NCBI RefSeq assembly: GCF_026625125.1
Contig: NZ_CP113097.1
Location: 2,604,001 to 2,668,000 of the forward strand
Length of the DNA: 64,000 bases
Source: Pseudomonas putida
Lineage (GTDB): Bacteria; Pseudomonadota; Gammaproteobacteria; Pseudomonadales; Pseudomonadaceae
Reading direction: 5' to 3'
Below are positions 46,029 through 54,943 of this stretch, piece after piece (positions within the stretch are counted from its first letter, which is position 1; each line of letters opens with the position of its first letter). The translations under genes and the position numbers were made by a program. The notes below the pieces were generated by a model. It had not been told where the DNA came from and did not search any database. It saw only the letters and a program-made list of their open reading frames with translations.

Positions 46029-46901
46029 ATGCAGTTGATCCCCTGGTCTCACCAATGCTCCGAAGGTTTCACCTTGCGCGGCTGGCGCTCGCCGGCCAGC
46101 GGCAGGCCGCTGCTGCACTTTTTGCATGGCAATGGCTTTTGCTGCCTGGCCTACCAGCCGATGATGGCGCGTCTGGGCGAGCACTTCGACCTGTGGCTCA
46201 GTGATGTGCAGGGGCATGGCGACAGTGACCATGGCGGTGTGTTCCGCGGTTGGAACCGCACGGCTGAGTTGGCGGTTGAGGCCTTCGAAGCAGGCCGTGG
46301 CGAGTACGGCGAGGTACCTCGCTACGCACTGGGGCACAGTTTTGGCGGCGTGCTCACGGGGCTCATCCTGGCCAGCAGGCCTGGGTTGTTCGAGCGCGCC
46401 GTATTGCTCGACCCGGTATTGTTCAGCCGGCGCATGATCGGGGTCATGGGGGCTGCCGCGCTGATGGGGCTGCACCGCCGGCACGCTCTGGCACGCAAGG
46501 CCGCCAACCGCCGCAGCCATTGGCCCGACCGCGAAGCGGCACTGGCTTCGCTGCAGGGGCGGGGCATCTTCAAGGGCTGGAGCGATGCCGCGCTGCAGGC
46601 CTACATCGAACATGCCATCGGTGAGTGCGGTGAAGGCGTGGTGCTCAAGTGCCGGCCGAGCCGAGAAGTGGAAATTTTCAGTTCGTTCCCCACGCGCCTG
46701 TGGGCGCATCTTGCCGCCATTCAAACGCCCACCCGGGTGCTGTATGGCGAGCAGACCTATCCCTTCGTACCACGTTCGGTGCAGCGGCTGGCGTCGATCA
46801 ACCCCAGTGTCGAAGCCTGCCAGGTCGCCGGAGGCCATTGTTTCATGCAGGAAGATCCCGGCATGGCAACGCAGCAGGTACTGGAATACCTGCAGGGCTG
46901 A
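46029..46901 (+). CDS. Alpha/beta hydrolase
   Basis: 290-aa soluble hydrolase of the alpha/beta fold. Oxyanion part LHFLHGNGFC, nucleophile elbow GHSFGG with Ser104, a helical cap (about 130-215), and the catalytic His in GGHCFMQEDPG. Esterase- or lipase-like activity on an unknown substrate. The start ATG at 46029 follows the LysE stop by 21 bp. No signal peptide. Nothing in the surroundings narrows its role. Confidence 0.87.
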   Translation: MQLIPWSHQCSEGFTLRGWRSPASGRPLLHFLHGNGFCCLAYQPMMARLGEHFDLWLSDVQGHGDSDHGGVFRGWNRTAELAVEAFEAGRGEYGEVPRYALGHSFGGVLTGLILASRPGLFERAVLLDPVLFSRRMIGVMGAAALMGLHRRHALARKAANRRSHWPDREAALASLQGRGIFKGWSDAALQAYIEHAIGECGEGVVLKCRPSREVEIFSSFPTRLWAHLAAIQTPTRVLYGEQTYPFVPRSVQRLASINPSVEACQVAGGHCFMQEDPGMATQQVLEYLQG

Positions 46902-46968
46902 ATCACTGTTCCATCGCTGGGACGATGCATGCCATTTGCGCGGGCTACCGGCCGATTGGTCTCATTGG

Positions 46969-46987
46969 TAAGGTTAACTTAGCCTTA
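46969..46987. promoter_or_regulatory. Near-palindrome upstream of the pirin gene
   Basis: TAAGGTTAACTTAGCCTTA is symmetrical except for three positions (TAAGG-N-TAA-N-TTA-N-CCTTA). It ends 15 bp before the pirin ATG, overlapping the likely promoter/transcription start. Candidate repressor or activator site. Confidence 0.45.
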
Positions 46988-47002
46988 GAGAGGAGACTTC
47001 TT

Positions 47003-47878
47003 ATGAAAAAGATCCTGGGTCTTCACCGCAGCCCCCACACCCACTGGGTGGGGGATGGCTTCCCGGTGCGCAGCCTGTTCACCTACGACCACCTGGCCAG
47101 CCAGATCAGCCCGTTCCTGCTGCTGGATTATGCCGGCCCGCATGCCTTCACCCCCACCAGTGCCCGGCGTGGCGTAGGCCAGCACCCTCACCGTGGTTTC
47201 GAAACGGTGACCATCGTTTATCAAGGCGAACTGGAGCACCGTGATTCGACCGGCGCCGGCGGCCTGATTGGCCCTGGCGATGTGCAATGGATGACGGCCG
47301 CCAACGGCATCCTCCACGAGGAATTCCATTCCCCGGCGTTCGCTCGCAGTGGCGGCACACTGGAAATGGTGCAGCTGTGGGTCAACCTGCGTGCCCAGGA
47401 CAAACGCGCCGCTGCCGGTTACCAGACGCTGCTGGCAGCGGACATTCCTGAGGTGCCGCTGCAGGGCCAGGCAGGCAGCCTGCGGGTCATCGCCGGCAGC
47501 TACCAAGGGCACCCAGGCCCGGCGCGCACCTTCACCGCGATGGATGTCTGGGATATGCGCCTGGGTGCAGGTGCTGCGCTGCAGCTGCCTGTCGCTGCTG
47601 GCCGCAATGCTGCACTTGTGGTGTTGCGTGGCACTGTGCGGGTCAATGGTGAGCGTGACGCCGGGCCGGCCAGCCTGGTATTGCTGGAGCGAGCGGGGGA
47701 AGGCGTGGCCATAGAGGCGCTGGAAGGCGCAAGTGTGCTGCTGCTCAGCGGCGAGCCGATCGACGAGCCGATCGTGGGCTATGGGCCATTCGTGATGAAC
47801 AGCCAAGCGGAAATTGCCGAGTCCTTCGATGATTTCCATGCCGGGCGCTTCGGCCAGATGGCAGCCGAGCCACACTGA
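47003..47878 (+). CDS. Pirin family protein (bicupin)
   Basis: 291-aa two-cupin protein of the pirin family. The N-terminal cupin has the metal site His/His in GVGQHPHRGFETVTIVYQG and His/Glu in GILHEEFHS, the four ligands of iron-binding pirins; some members have quercetinase activity and others act as redox-responsive regulators. The C-terminal pirin domain includes the FVMNSQAEIAESFDDF motif. ATG at 47003 follows GAGGAGA by 6 bases; a long 5' open frame into the preceding gene is a shadow. A near-palindrome lies just upstream. Confidence 0.92.
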   Translation: MKKILGLHRSPHTHWVGDGFPVRSLFTYDHLASQISPFLLLDYAGPHAFTPTSARRGVGQHPHRGFETVTIVYQGELEHRDSTGAGGLIGPGDVQWMTAANGILHEEFHSPAFARSGGTLEMVQLWVNLRAQDKRAAAGYQTLLAADIPEVPLQGQAGSLRVIAGSYQGHPGPARTFTAMDVWDMRLGAGAALQLPVAAGRNAALVVLRGTVRVNGERDAGPASLVLLERAGEGVAIEALEGASVLLLSGEPIDEPIVGYGPFVMNSQAEIAESFDDFHAGRFGQMAAEPH

Positions 47879-48098
47879 CCGGCCTTGCACCGCTGACCGC
47901 CTGTCGTGAAGTGCCATGATTGGATCGAACGGTAGCAGGGCGCGCCCGTTCTTTTACTAAGGTGCTAGATGATTCTCCGCATCACTATTGCCGCGGCGCA
48001 TGGACGGCCGCCCTGGCATGCTCATTATCAATTGGCACCGCGCCTGCCAAAGGCGTATTCCAATAAACAGGCCATCCACTCAAGAGAGGGTCGCGACA

Positions 48099-48359
48099 AT
48101 GTCATTGATAGGCGTTTCGATGCTGGAAATGAGGCAAATGATTGAACAGGCCTGCCTGCCTGATCACTGTGAAGTCAGTTGCCTGGACGGCACCAGCCTG
48201 ACCATTCGTTTGGCTCATGGGCAGAACATGGAACAGGGCGTGACGCTCAGTGGGGTCTCGTTGCAGGACCTGAACAGTTGCCGTGACGTGGTGAAACTGG
48301 TCGATCAGCTGCATGCGCTGCGCGACCGTCAGCCAGCGTCACTAAGGGCCACTGCCTGA
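48099..48359 (+). CDS. DUF1652 family protein
   Basis: Small (86 aa) protein of a family found mainly in Pseudomonas, of unknown function. Typical start MSLIGVSMLEMRQMIEQACLP followed by a strand-rich middle (SLTIRLAHGQ) and a helical end. A ribosome site AGAGAGGG lies about 9 bases upstream of the ATG at 48099. No signal peptide or membrane segment. The 220 bp before it contain no clear feature beyond a probable promoter. Confidence 0.82.
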   Translation: MSLIGVSMLEMRQMIEQACLPDHCEVSCLDGTSLTIRLAHGQNMEQGVTLSGVSLQDLNSCRDVVKLVDQLHALRDRQPASLRATA

Positions 48360-48444
48360 CCACACGGTGTGCCAAGGTCAGCCGATGCTGGCCGTGGCAC
48401 ATATAGGTCAGTCCCGTGCCAGTTCAAGTTGGTTGACCGCCGCT

Positions 48445-48732
48445 TCATTGCAATTCAACCAGCAGATTAAGACCGCCATCGCCGCATTTGCCCTTGTCAC
48501 GAACGACGCCGTGATAACTGCGGCCATCCCACACGAAAGCCACACTGTGCGCGCGCTCGACTTTGTCCGGAAGCGGCGGGCAGATGTGCAAGCGCAGGGC
48601 AGGGCGGCCCTGTAAATTAAGCGCGGCGAGCTGGCACTGGCATTCCACGCTCAGGGCGACCGGGCCAAACAGCGTGTCGCGCACATAATCGAGTTGCACA
48701 TTGGCGTTCGGGGCGCGGCCGGGCATCTTCAT
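48445..48732 (-). CDS. Hypothetical protein, 95 aa
   Basis: Not recognised. The predicted product begins MKMPGRAPNANVQLDYV and has a strand-rich core (PVALSVECQCQLAALN, ALRLHICPPLP) ending in GKCGDGGLNLLVELQ; four or so cysteines are present. Its third-position GC and lack of rare codons fit a real gene. It is convergent with the DUF1652 gene and divergent from mnxG. An ATG six bases downstream (48726) is an alternative start. Confidence 0.55.
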   Translation of the reverse strand: MKMPGRAPNANVQLDYVRDTLFGPVALSVECQCQLAALNLQGRPALRLHICPPLPDKVERAHSVAFVWDGRSYHGVVRDKGKCGDGGLNLLVELQ

Positions 48733-48901
48733 CGTTGCGGGGCTCCAGGGAGTTGGTCTCAATCATCATCTTGAAAGCGCGTGTGCGTGGACGTTCAATT
48801 TTTTTCGAAAGTTGTAGACAAAGCAGTCACCCCGGGCCCCAAAACCATCCGTGAATAATCCATTGCCAGGTGTGCCGCTCCCTGCAATGACAACCAATGC
48901 C

Positions 48902-48939
48902 ATCCCCTGATGTGGGGATCGCAGCGGGGAATCCTCCCC
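48902..48939. promoter_or_regulatory. Two GC palindromes, candidate enhancer sites for mnxG
   Basis: ATCCCC-TGATGT-GGGGAT (48902-48919) and GGGGA-ATCC-TCCCC (48926-48939), centred about 82 and 60 bp upstream of the sigma-54 -24 element. The first shares 13 of 14 bases (CCCC-N-GATGT-GGGG) with a palindrome upstream of the receiver-gspE promoter at 60591-60604. Distance and symmetry suit an NtrC-type activator such as MnxR. The rest of the 313-bp gap (48733-49045) shows only the promoter. Confidence 0.6.
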
Positions 48940-48990
48940 AATCCGGTTCAATTTCCAGGCCAAGGCATTGATCTAGAAGAAAAAATTGTT

Positions 48991-49008
48991 CTGGCATACA
49001 CCTTGCTG
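48991..49008 (+). promoter_or_regulatory. Sigma-54 (-24/-12) promoter of mnxG
   Basis: CTGGCATACACCTTGCTG has GG at 48993-48994 and GC at 49005-49006 with 10 bases between, and TTGCT intact in the -12 block. Transcription would begin near 49017, about 28 bases before the ATG, leaving room for the ribosome site GGAGG (49035-49039). Confidence 0.75.
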
Positions 49009-49045
49009 ACCCTCTTGCACAGTTTCTGTGTCCCGGAGGTGCAGC

Positions 49046-52000
49046 ATGTCGACCCCCAATAAAGGCCCCGTCCTCACATCACTTGTATTGGCCCTGCTGA
49101 GCGTTACAGCGACCAGCGAAGCGGCTGTGCAATGCCAGCGCACCTTGGTGGCCAACGTGATTGCCCTGGACCAGCCGCTGATGTTCAACCGCCTTGGTGC
49201 GCAAAACGCCAACGGCATGATGTTCGCCCTGCGCCAGGATGTGGTGGACGAACACCAGGTACCGCTGAGCAAGGGGGGCGCCGCAGTGCCGGGCAAAGTA
49301 ACCCTGCGCCCGGACAAACGCCCGCGCCCCATAGTGCTGCGGGTGGCCGCGGGTGATTGCCTGACGGTCAACCTGACCAACCTGTTGGCTTACCAGGCCA
49401 ATCCCAATAAACACGGTATCGACCATGATGACAACGAGGTCGAAGGTGTAGAGGAAGAAGAAGGCGAAGAAGGCGAAGAAGCCGCAGAGGTGGAAAATGA
49501 GGGCGGCGAGAACTTCGTTGTCGACGAGCAGGTCACTGACCGCCACGTCGGCTTTCAGGTCAATGGCCTGCAGGCGGTCAACAGCATCGGCGACATTGCC
49601 GCCAACACCGGCCGCAACGGCAACTTCCTGATCGCCCCAGGCGCCACCCGCAGTTACACCCTTTATGCCGAACGCGAAGGTGCCTTCGCCGCCACCAGCC
49701 AGGGCGCTACCTTCGGCGGCCAGGGTAACGCTGGCAACGTAGCCAATGGCCTGTTTGGCCAAGTGGTCGTGGTACCCAAAGGTGGGCGCACCTACCGCAA
49801 CACCCTGAGCGAAGAGGAGATGCGCCTGGCCAGTACCGGCCGGGCCGCCACCGGCCAGCCCGTGGTCGATTATGAGGCCCGCTACCCTCAGGTTGAGCCG
49901 TGGATCGCCGAAGGCAAGGCGGGCAAGCCGATCATCGCGATGGTCGACGGCAACGAAATCCTCAGCAGTGAAACCGATGCCATCGTCATGGGGCCCAACC
50001 CGGACGGTAGCTTCCCACGTTCCACCTACCCTCTGGAAAGCATCAACAAGCGCAACCCGGCCTTGCCCAACCGGCTGGAAGCGTTTCGCGACTTCGCCTC
50101 GCAGTTTGCCGATGAAGTGGCCTCCACTCAGGCCTTCCCCGCCTACTGGGCTGACCCTGTCATGGGCCACGTGCTGGAGCCTGCGCGCGACGCCTTCATG
50201 ATCAACTACGGCTCGGGCGGCATGGGTGCCGAAGTCGTTGCCAACCGCTTGGGTGTCGGGCCGATGCACGATTGCCTGTCCTGCGCCTTCGAGGAGTTCT
50301 TCCTCAGCGCGCACACCGTGGGTGATATCGGCACCCTGGTGGACGTGCCAGCCAACGTCGGCCTTGAACACATTCGCCCAGGCGATACCCCACCGGCCAG
50401 CGCCACTGGCGTCAAGGCCAGCATGGCGCTGTACCCGTCCGAGCCGTCCAACGTGCACCACAGCTACATTGGCGACTTCACCAAGTTCCGCAACACCCAC
50501 AACGGCCATGAGCAACACATTTTCCACCTGCACGGCCACCAGTGGCTGTTCAACCCCAATGACGACAACTCCGACTACATCGATGCCCAGGGCATAGGTC
50601 CAGGTGTGGGGTACACCTATGAGATAGCCAATGGCGGCTCGGGCAACCGTAACCGTGTGGCGGGCGATGCCATCTACCATTGCCACTTCTATCCGCACTT
50701 CGCCCAAGGCATGTGGGCCATGTGGCGGGTGCACGATGTGTTCGAGGAGGGGACCCGCCTGGAAGTCAGCGTGCAGGGCCAGGATGGCTTCCATGACACG
50801 CCGTTCGCCTTGCGCAGCGGCAAGCCGGCGGCCGGCGCACGTGCGCTGCCTGACGGCGAAATCATCGCGGGTACGCCGATACCGGCGATCGTGCCGCTGC
50901 CAGGCAAAGCCATGGCGCCGATGCCGGGCAAGGTGGTGGTCGTGCCGAAGCTGGCGCAAGAGCTGGTCGCCGAAGGTGACGACGATCACGAAGACCCAGA
51001 GCATGGCGATGACGATCACGGCAGTGCGCCGGGCGCGGCCAAGGCTATAGGCTCGCTGGCACTGGTCGACCGCAGTGAAACCAACCGCAACGCTGATGGC
51101 ACCCTGAAAAACCCAGGCTACCCCTTCTGGATCGGCGGTATGGAAAGCAGCGTCGGCCAGCGTCCGCCGACCCCGCCGCTGGACATGCTCGACCCGGCCA
51201 TGGCTCGCCAGCTCAAGGACAGCGGCGCAGCGCTGTGGGCCAACCTCGACGGCAACCAGGTCGACGGATGGGACGGCGGCCTGGGCCGACATGCGCTCGA
51301 TGGCGTCTCCGCTGGGGGCGAAGCCGTGACCACCACCACCAAGCTCGATTTCTCCAAGGTGGTAGAAAAGGCCAAACCGATCTACCTGCCCGAGGAGGGC
51401 ACCGAGGTCGAGCAGGCCGCCATGCAGTTCCACGCCAAGGCCGAGCACCCAAGCTTTGCCCTGATCCCTGGCAGCCAGCCGGTGGCCAAGGCGTTTCGCA
51501 CCAACGGTGCTCTGCCAACCGCCGGCGCCCCGTTCTTCGAGCCGTGCATGGATGACCGCGGCAAACGTCTGACCCAAGCCTCGTCCACGGGCGAATACAA
51601 CAGCGGTGAAAGCCTGAGCAGCATCAGCTTCCGGGGTGCCTCCACGTTCACTGCCGACCGTCCTCGCATCTACAAGGCGGCCAATATCCAGTTCGACGCG
51701 GTGTTCAACAAGGTCGGCTATCACTTCCCGCAGACGCGCATCCTTGCGCTGTGGGAAGACGCCTGGCCGGTGATCACCAAGCAGCGCCCGCCAGAGCCGC
51801 TGGTGATGCGCATGAACACCTTCGACTGCACCATGTACCAGCAGACCAACCTGATCCCGGCGTTCTATGAAATGGACGACTACCAGGTGCGTACACCGAC
51901 CGATGTGATCGGCCAGCACATCCACCTGCCCAAGTGGGACCTGACCTCAGCCGACGGTTCGGCCAATGGCTGGAACTACGAAGACGGTGTCCTCTCGCCC

Positions 52001-54925
52001 GGCAGCGTGGTGGAGCGCGTGCATGCCATCCGTGCGTTCAATGGCTGTTCCGAGGGCGACAGCCGCGACGGCACTGCAGCCTGCCCGACGGCCAAGCCGC
52101 ACCCGTACTTCGGCCGCTTTGGCCGGGCCGACTGGGTGGGCGCGCGCACGGCCATGCAGCGCTGGTTCGCCGACCCGCTGGTCAACGTGCACAACGTCGA
52201 CCGGGGGCTGGGCACCATCTTCACCCATGACCACTTCGGCCCATCGACCCACCAGCAGTTGGGCCTGTACGCCACTGTGCTGGCCGAGCCTGCCGGCTCT
52301 ACCTGGCACCACGCCGAAACCGGCGAGCAGCTGTACAACCCGGCACTGCGCCAGGACGGTGGCCCGACCTCGTGGCAGGCGGTGATCAATACCGGCGACA
52401 ATGACGGCGATGGCAAGAACGACAGCTACCGCGAGTTCTTCCTCGAGTACAGCGACTTTCAGCATGCCTATGAAGCAGGCGTGTATGTGGGCGCCGGCCC
52501 CGATGGCGTGCCTAACGCCCAGGCCTACCCAGCCTCGGGCGACAGCTTCCGCTACGCCATCAACCCGCCCGTTCGGCAGAAGGCCTCGAACCTGCTGGAG
52601 TCGGTCGTCGAATCGCGCGGGGGCCTCAACCCTGGTTGCCCGACCCGGCCATGCCCACAGGCGATCTCGGTGGATGACCCGGGCATGTTCGTCGTCAACT
52701 ACCGCAACGAGCCATTGGCCCTGCGCGTCTTCGACCCGAACAAGGTGGCGCCGGATGGCAAACGCGGCATGCAGGCCGATGGCCTGGGAGGCGACCTGGG
52801 CTATGCCCTGCAGAGCCGCACCGACCGAGCCATCCCGGCCATGAACCTGGCCCCCTCGGCGATCAACTCGGCGGTGGGCCCCACCGGTGGCACCACCTTG
52901 TTCCCACCGCACATCAATACAGCAGGCAGCGAACCAGGCGACCCGTTCACCCCGATGCTGCGCACCTACTCTGGCGACAACGTACGGTTGCGTATGCACG
53001 CTGGCGGCTATGAGGAGGAGCACAACGTCACGATGCACGGCGTCAAATGGCTTCAGAACGGCACCGGCTACGGCAGCAGTTCCAACTCGGGGTGGAAGGC
53101 CTCGCAGATGATCGGCATTTCCGAGCAACTGGGCTTCCTGGCGCCGGTATCGATGATCTCCAGCTCGGCAGCCACCAATGGTGACTACCTGTATTCGCTG
53201 GACGCGGCGCTGGAAGGCTACTGGAACGGCATCTGGGGCGTCATGCGCAACTACACCGCGCAACGGCCCGACTTGTTCGCGCTGCCGAACAACCCGCAGC
53301 CGGTGGCCATGCGCAACACCACCAATTTCGATGGCATCTGCCCGAAAACCACGGCCAACCCCAACGGCGTCGGCACCCGGCCAACGGTCAAGCGCAACTA
53401 CGAAGTGGTCGCCGCGCTGGCCAACGACATCCTGGAAAACCGCCATGGTGTGAGCATCAGCGACCCGGCCGGTATCGGCCAGCACGTCGGCGGCCCGCTG
53501 AAGGCCAATGGCGGCACCCTGGTATTCAACAGCCGTACTACCAGCATCCCGCAGGTGACGGTGACCGACGAGGAGGATGGCACCACCTTCACCGTGGGCG
53601 GGCACAGCGCGCCCCTGCACGACCCGACCGCCGTGCTGTACGTGCGCAAGGCCGACCTGGATACCAGTACCGGCAAGCTCAAGGCTGGGGTGCCGGTCGA
53701 GCCTCTGGTGTTGCGCGCCAATGCCGGGGACTGCATCAGCATCACCCTGGAGAACCGCCTGCCGCTGGTGATGCCGGACCTGCCCAGCACGGCGGTGATG
53801 CAGAACGTGGTCAAGCGCGACCGCAACGACAGCGAAGGCTCCACCGCCTTCAACAACAACCTGATGCGGCCCTCCAGCCACGTCGGCCTGCACGCCCAAC
53901 TGCTGGCCTATGACATCACCAAGTCCGATGGCGTCAACGTCGGCCTCAACCCGGTGCAGACCGTACCGCCGCGCAGCGGTAACAGCGGTGCCTACCCGAC
54001 CAGGGTGTACCAGTACTATGCCGGGCACCTGGAGCGCGAAGGCAAGGCGGTGCTGCAACTGGGCCGCACGGTGGACAACATCCGCAACACGGCAATCGAG
54101 TTCGGCGCCCTCAACCTGACCCCGGCGGATGTCATCAAGCAACCGCAGAAAGGCCTGGTCGGTGCCATGAGCATCCTGCCGCAGACCGCTACCTTCACCG
54201 AGGACGCGGCCAGCCGCGTGCAAGCCACGGTCAAGGTCAGTGGCCAGCCAGACTACCGTGACTTCGTCACCGTCTGGCAGCGGGCGCTGAACATGCGTTG
54301 GGCCGACGGCCGCCCGGTGGAGGGCATCGCCACCGAAGGTAACGGTGTGCCGGGTGACCCGAAAGACAACGGCAACATGGCCATCAACTACAAGACCGAG
54401 CCGCTGTGGTTGCGCTTCGGCCTGGCACCGGACGCTCCGTTCGGCCGTGCCGATGGCTTTGGCTTCGGCGATGTACCCAACGCGCACATGGCCTACAGCA
54501 ATGCCCTGGTGGGTAGCGACCCGCAAACCCCGGTGCTGTACGCCAAACCCGGCCAACCCGTGCGCAGCCATGTGGTGATGCCCAGTGGCGGCAGCCGTGG
54601 CATCACCTACCAGCTCGATGGGCACCTTTGGCCGCTGCATGCCTACCAGGCCGAGAAAAATGACCTCGACGGCTACCCGATGAAGCAGCCTGGTATCGGC
54701 TCGGTACGCTTTGGCTACAACCCGATGTCGATGTACATCGGTGCCCAGGAGAGCGTGCTGCCCGCCGCGCACTTCAGCTTCATGTTGCCCAGCGCCGGGG
54801 GCGCCAATGCCGTACCGGGCGACTACCTGTTCCGTGACTATGCCGCCTACGGCAATACATCGGGGCTGTGGGGGATTCTGCGGGTTACCGACGACGCACC
54901 GCCGGCAACGGCGCCAGCACAATAA
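49046..54925 (+). CDS. mnxG: MnxG-type giant multicopper oxidase, Mn(II)-oxidising
   Basis: Very large multicopper oxidase (1959 aa) of the MnxG type reported to oxidise Mn(II) to Mn(IV) oxide in P. putida GB-1. Signal peptide about 1-26 (VLTSLVLALLSVTATSEA). Many cupredoxin domains. Copper motifs: HIFHLHGHQ (about 491-499) and HCHFYPHFAQGMW (about 545-557), the classic HCH-x3-H-x4-M site; further His clusters THDHFGPSTHQ (about 1058), HNVTMHGVKW (about 1323) and YQLDGHLWPLHAY (about 1855). Two acidic inserts: a Glu-rich run at 126-155 and an Asp/His-rich run at about 642-660, possible Mn(II) or Ca(II) sites. ATG 49046 has GGAGG six bases upstream. First gene of the mnx operon. Confidence 0.92.
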   Translation: MSTPNKGPVLTSLVLALLSVTATSEAAVQCQRTLVANVIALDQPLMFNRLGAQNANGMMFALRQDVVDEHQVPLSKGGAAVPGKVTLRPDKRPRPIVLRVAAGDCLTVNLTNLLAYQANPNKHGIDHDDNEVEGVEEEEGEEGEEAAEVENEGGENFVVDEQVTDRHVGFQVNGLQAVNSIGDIAANTGRNGNFLIAPGATRSYTLYAEREGAFAATSQGATFGGQGNAGNVANGLFGQVVVVPKGGRTYRNTLSEEEMRLASTGRAATGQPVVDYEARYPQVEPWIAEGKAGKPIIAMVDGNEILSSETDAIVMGPNPDGSFPRSTYPLESINKRNPALPNRLEAFRDFASQFADEVASTQAFPAYWADPVMGHVLEPARDAFMINYGSGGMGAEVVANRLGVGPMHDCLSCAFEEFFLSAHTVGDIGTLVDVPANVGLEHIRPGDTPPASATGVKASMALYPSEPSNVHHSYIGDFTKFRNTHNGHEQHIFHLHGHQWLFNPNDDNSDYIDAQGIGPGVGYTYEIANGGSGNRNRVAGDAIYHCHFYPHFAQGMWAMWRVHDVFEEGTRLEVSVQGQDGFHDTPFALRSGKPAAGARALPDGEIIAGTPIPAIVPLPGKAMAPMPGKVVVVPKLAQELVAEGDDDHEDPEHGDDDHGSAPGAAKAIGSLALVDRSETNRNADGTLKNPGYPFWIGGMESSVGQRPPTPPLDMLDPAMARQLKDSGAALWANLDGNQVDGWDGGLGRHALDGVSAGGEAVTTTTKLDFSKVVEKAKPIYLPEEGTEVEQAAMQFHAKAEHPSFALIPGSQPVAKAFRTNGALPTAGAPFFEPCMDDRGKRLTQASSTGEYNSGESLSSISFRGASTFTADRPRIYKAANIQFDAVFNKVGYHFPQTRILALWEDAWPVITKQRPPEPLVMRMNTFDCTMYQQTNLIPAFYEMDDYQVRTPTDVIGQHIHLPKWDLTSADGSANGWNYEDGVLSPGSVVERVHAIRAFNGCSEGDSRDGTAACPTAKPHPYFGRFGRADWVGARTAMQRWFADPLVNVHNVDRGLGTIFTHDHFGPSTHQQLGLYATVLAEPAGSTWHHAETGEQLYNPALRQDGGPTSWQAVINTGDNDGDGKNDSYREFFLEYSDFQHAYEAGVYVGAGPDGVPNAQAYPASGDSFRYAINPPVRQKASNLLESVVESRGGLNPGCPTRPCPQAISVDDPGMFVVNYRNEPLALRVFDPNKVAPDGKRGMQADGLGGDLGYALQSRTDRAIPAMNLAPSAINSAVGPTGGTTLFPPHINTAGSEPGDPFTPMLRTYSGDNVRLRMHAGGYEEEHNVTMHGVKWLQNGTGYGSSSNSGWKASQMIGISEQLGFLAPVSMISSSAATNGDYLYSLDAALEGYWNGIWGVMRNYTAQRPDLFALPNNPQPVAMRNTTNFDGICPKTTANPNGVGTRPTVKRNYEVVAALANDILENRHGVSISDPAGIGQHVGGPLKANGGTLVFNSRTTSIPQVTVTDEEDGTTFTVGGHSAPLHDPTAVLYVRKADLDTSTGKLKAGVPVEPLVLRANAGDCISITLENRLPLVMPDLPSTAVMQNVVKRDRNDSEGSTAFNNNLMRPSSHVGLHAQLLAYDITKSDGVNVGLNPVQTVPPRSGNSGAYPTRVYQYYAGHLEREGKAVLQLGRTVDNIRNTAIEFGALNLTPADVIKQPQKGLVGAMSILPQTATFTEDAASRVQATVKVSGQPDYRDFVTVWQRALNMRWADGRPVEGIATEGNGVPGDPKDNGNMAINYKTEPLWLRFGLAPDAPFGRADGFGFGDVPNAHMAYSNALVGSDPQTPVLYAKPGQPVRSHVVMPSGGSRGITYQLDGHLWPLHAYQAEKNDLDGYPMKQPGIGSVRFGYNPMSMYIGAQESVLPAAHFSFMLPSAGGANAVPGDYLFRDYAAYGNTSGLWGILRVTDDAPPATAPAQ

Positions 54926-54943
54926 GAAAAGGGGCGTACCAAC

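Noticed and set aside
46649..47002. N-terminal extension of pirin into the alpha/beta hydrolase gene
   Set aside because: The extension overlaps a well-supported gene in another frame. The ATG at 47003 has an ideal ribosome site and the conserved pirin N-terminus.
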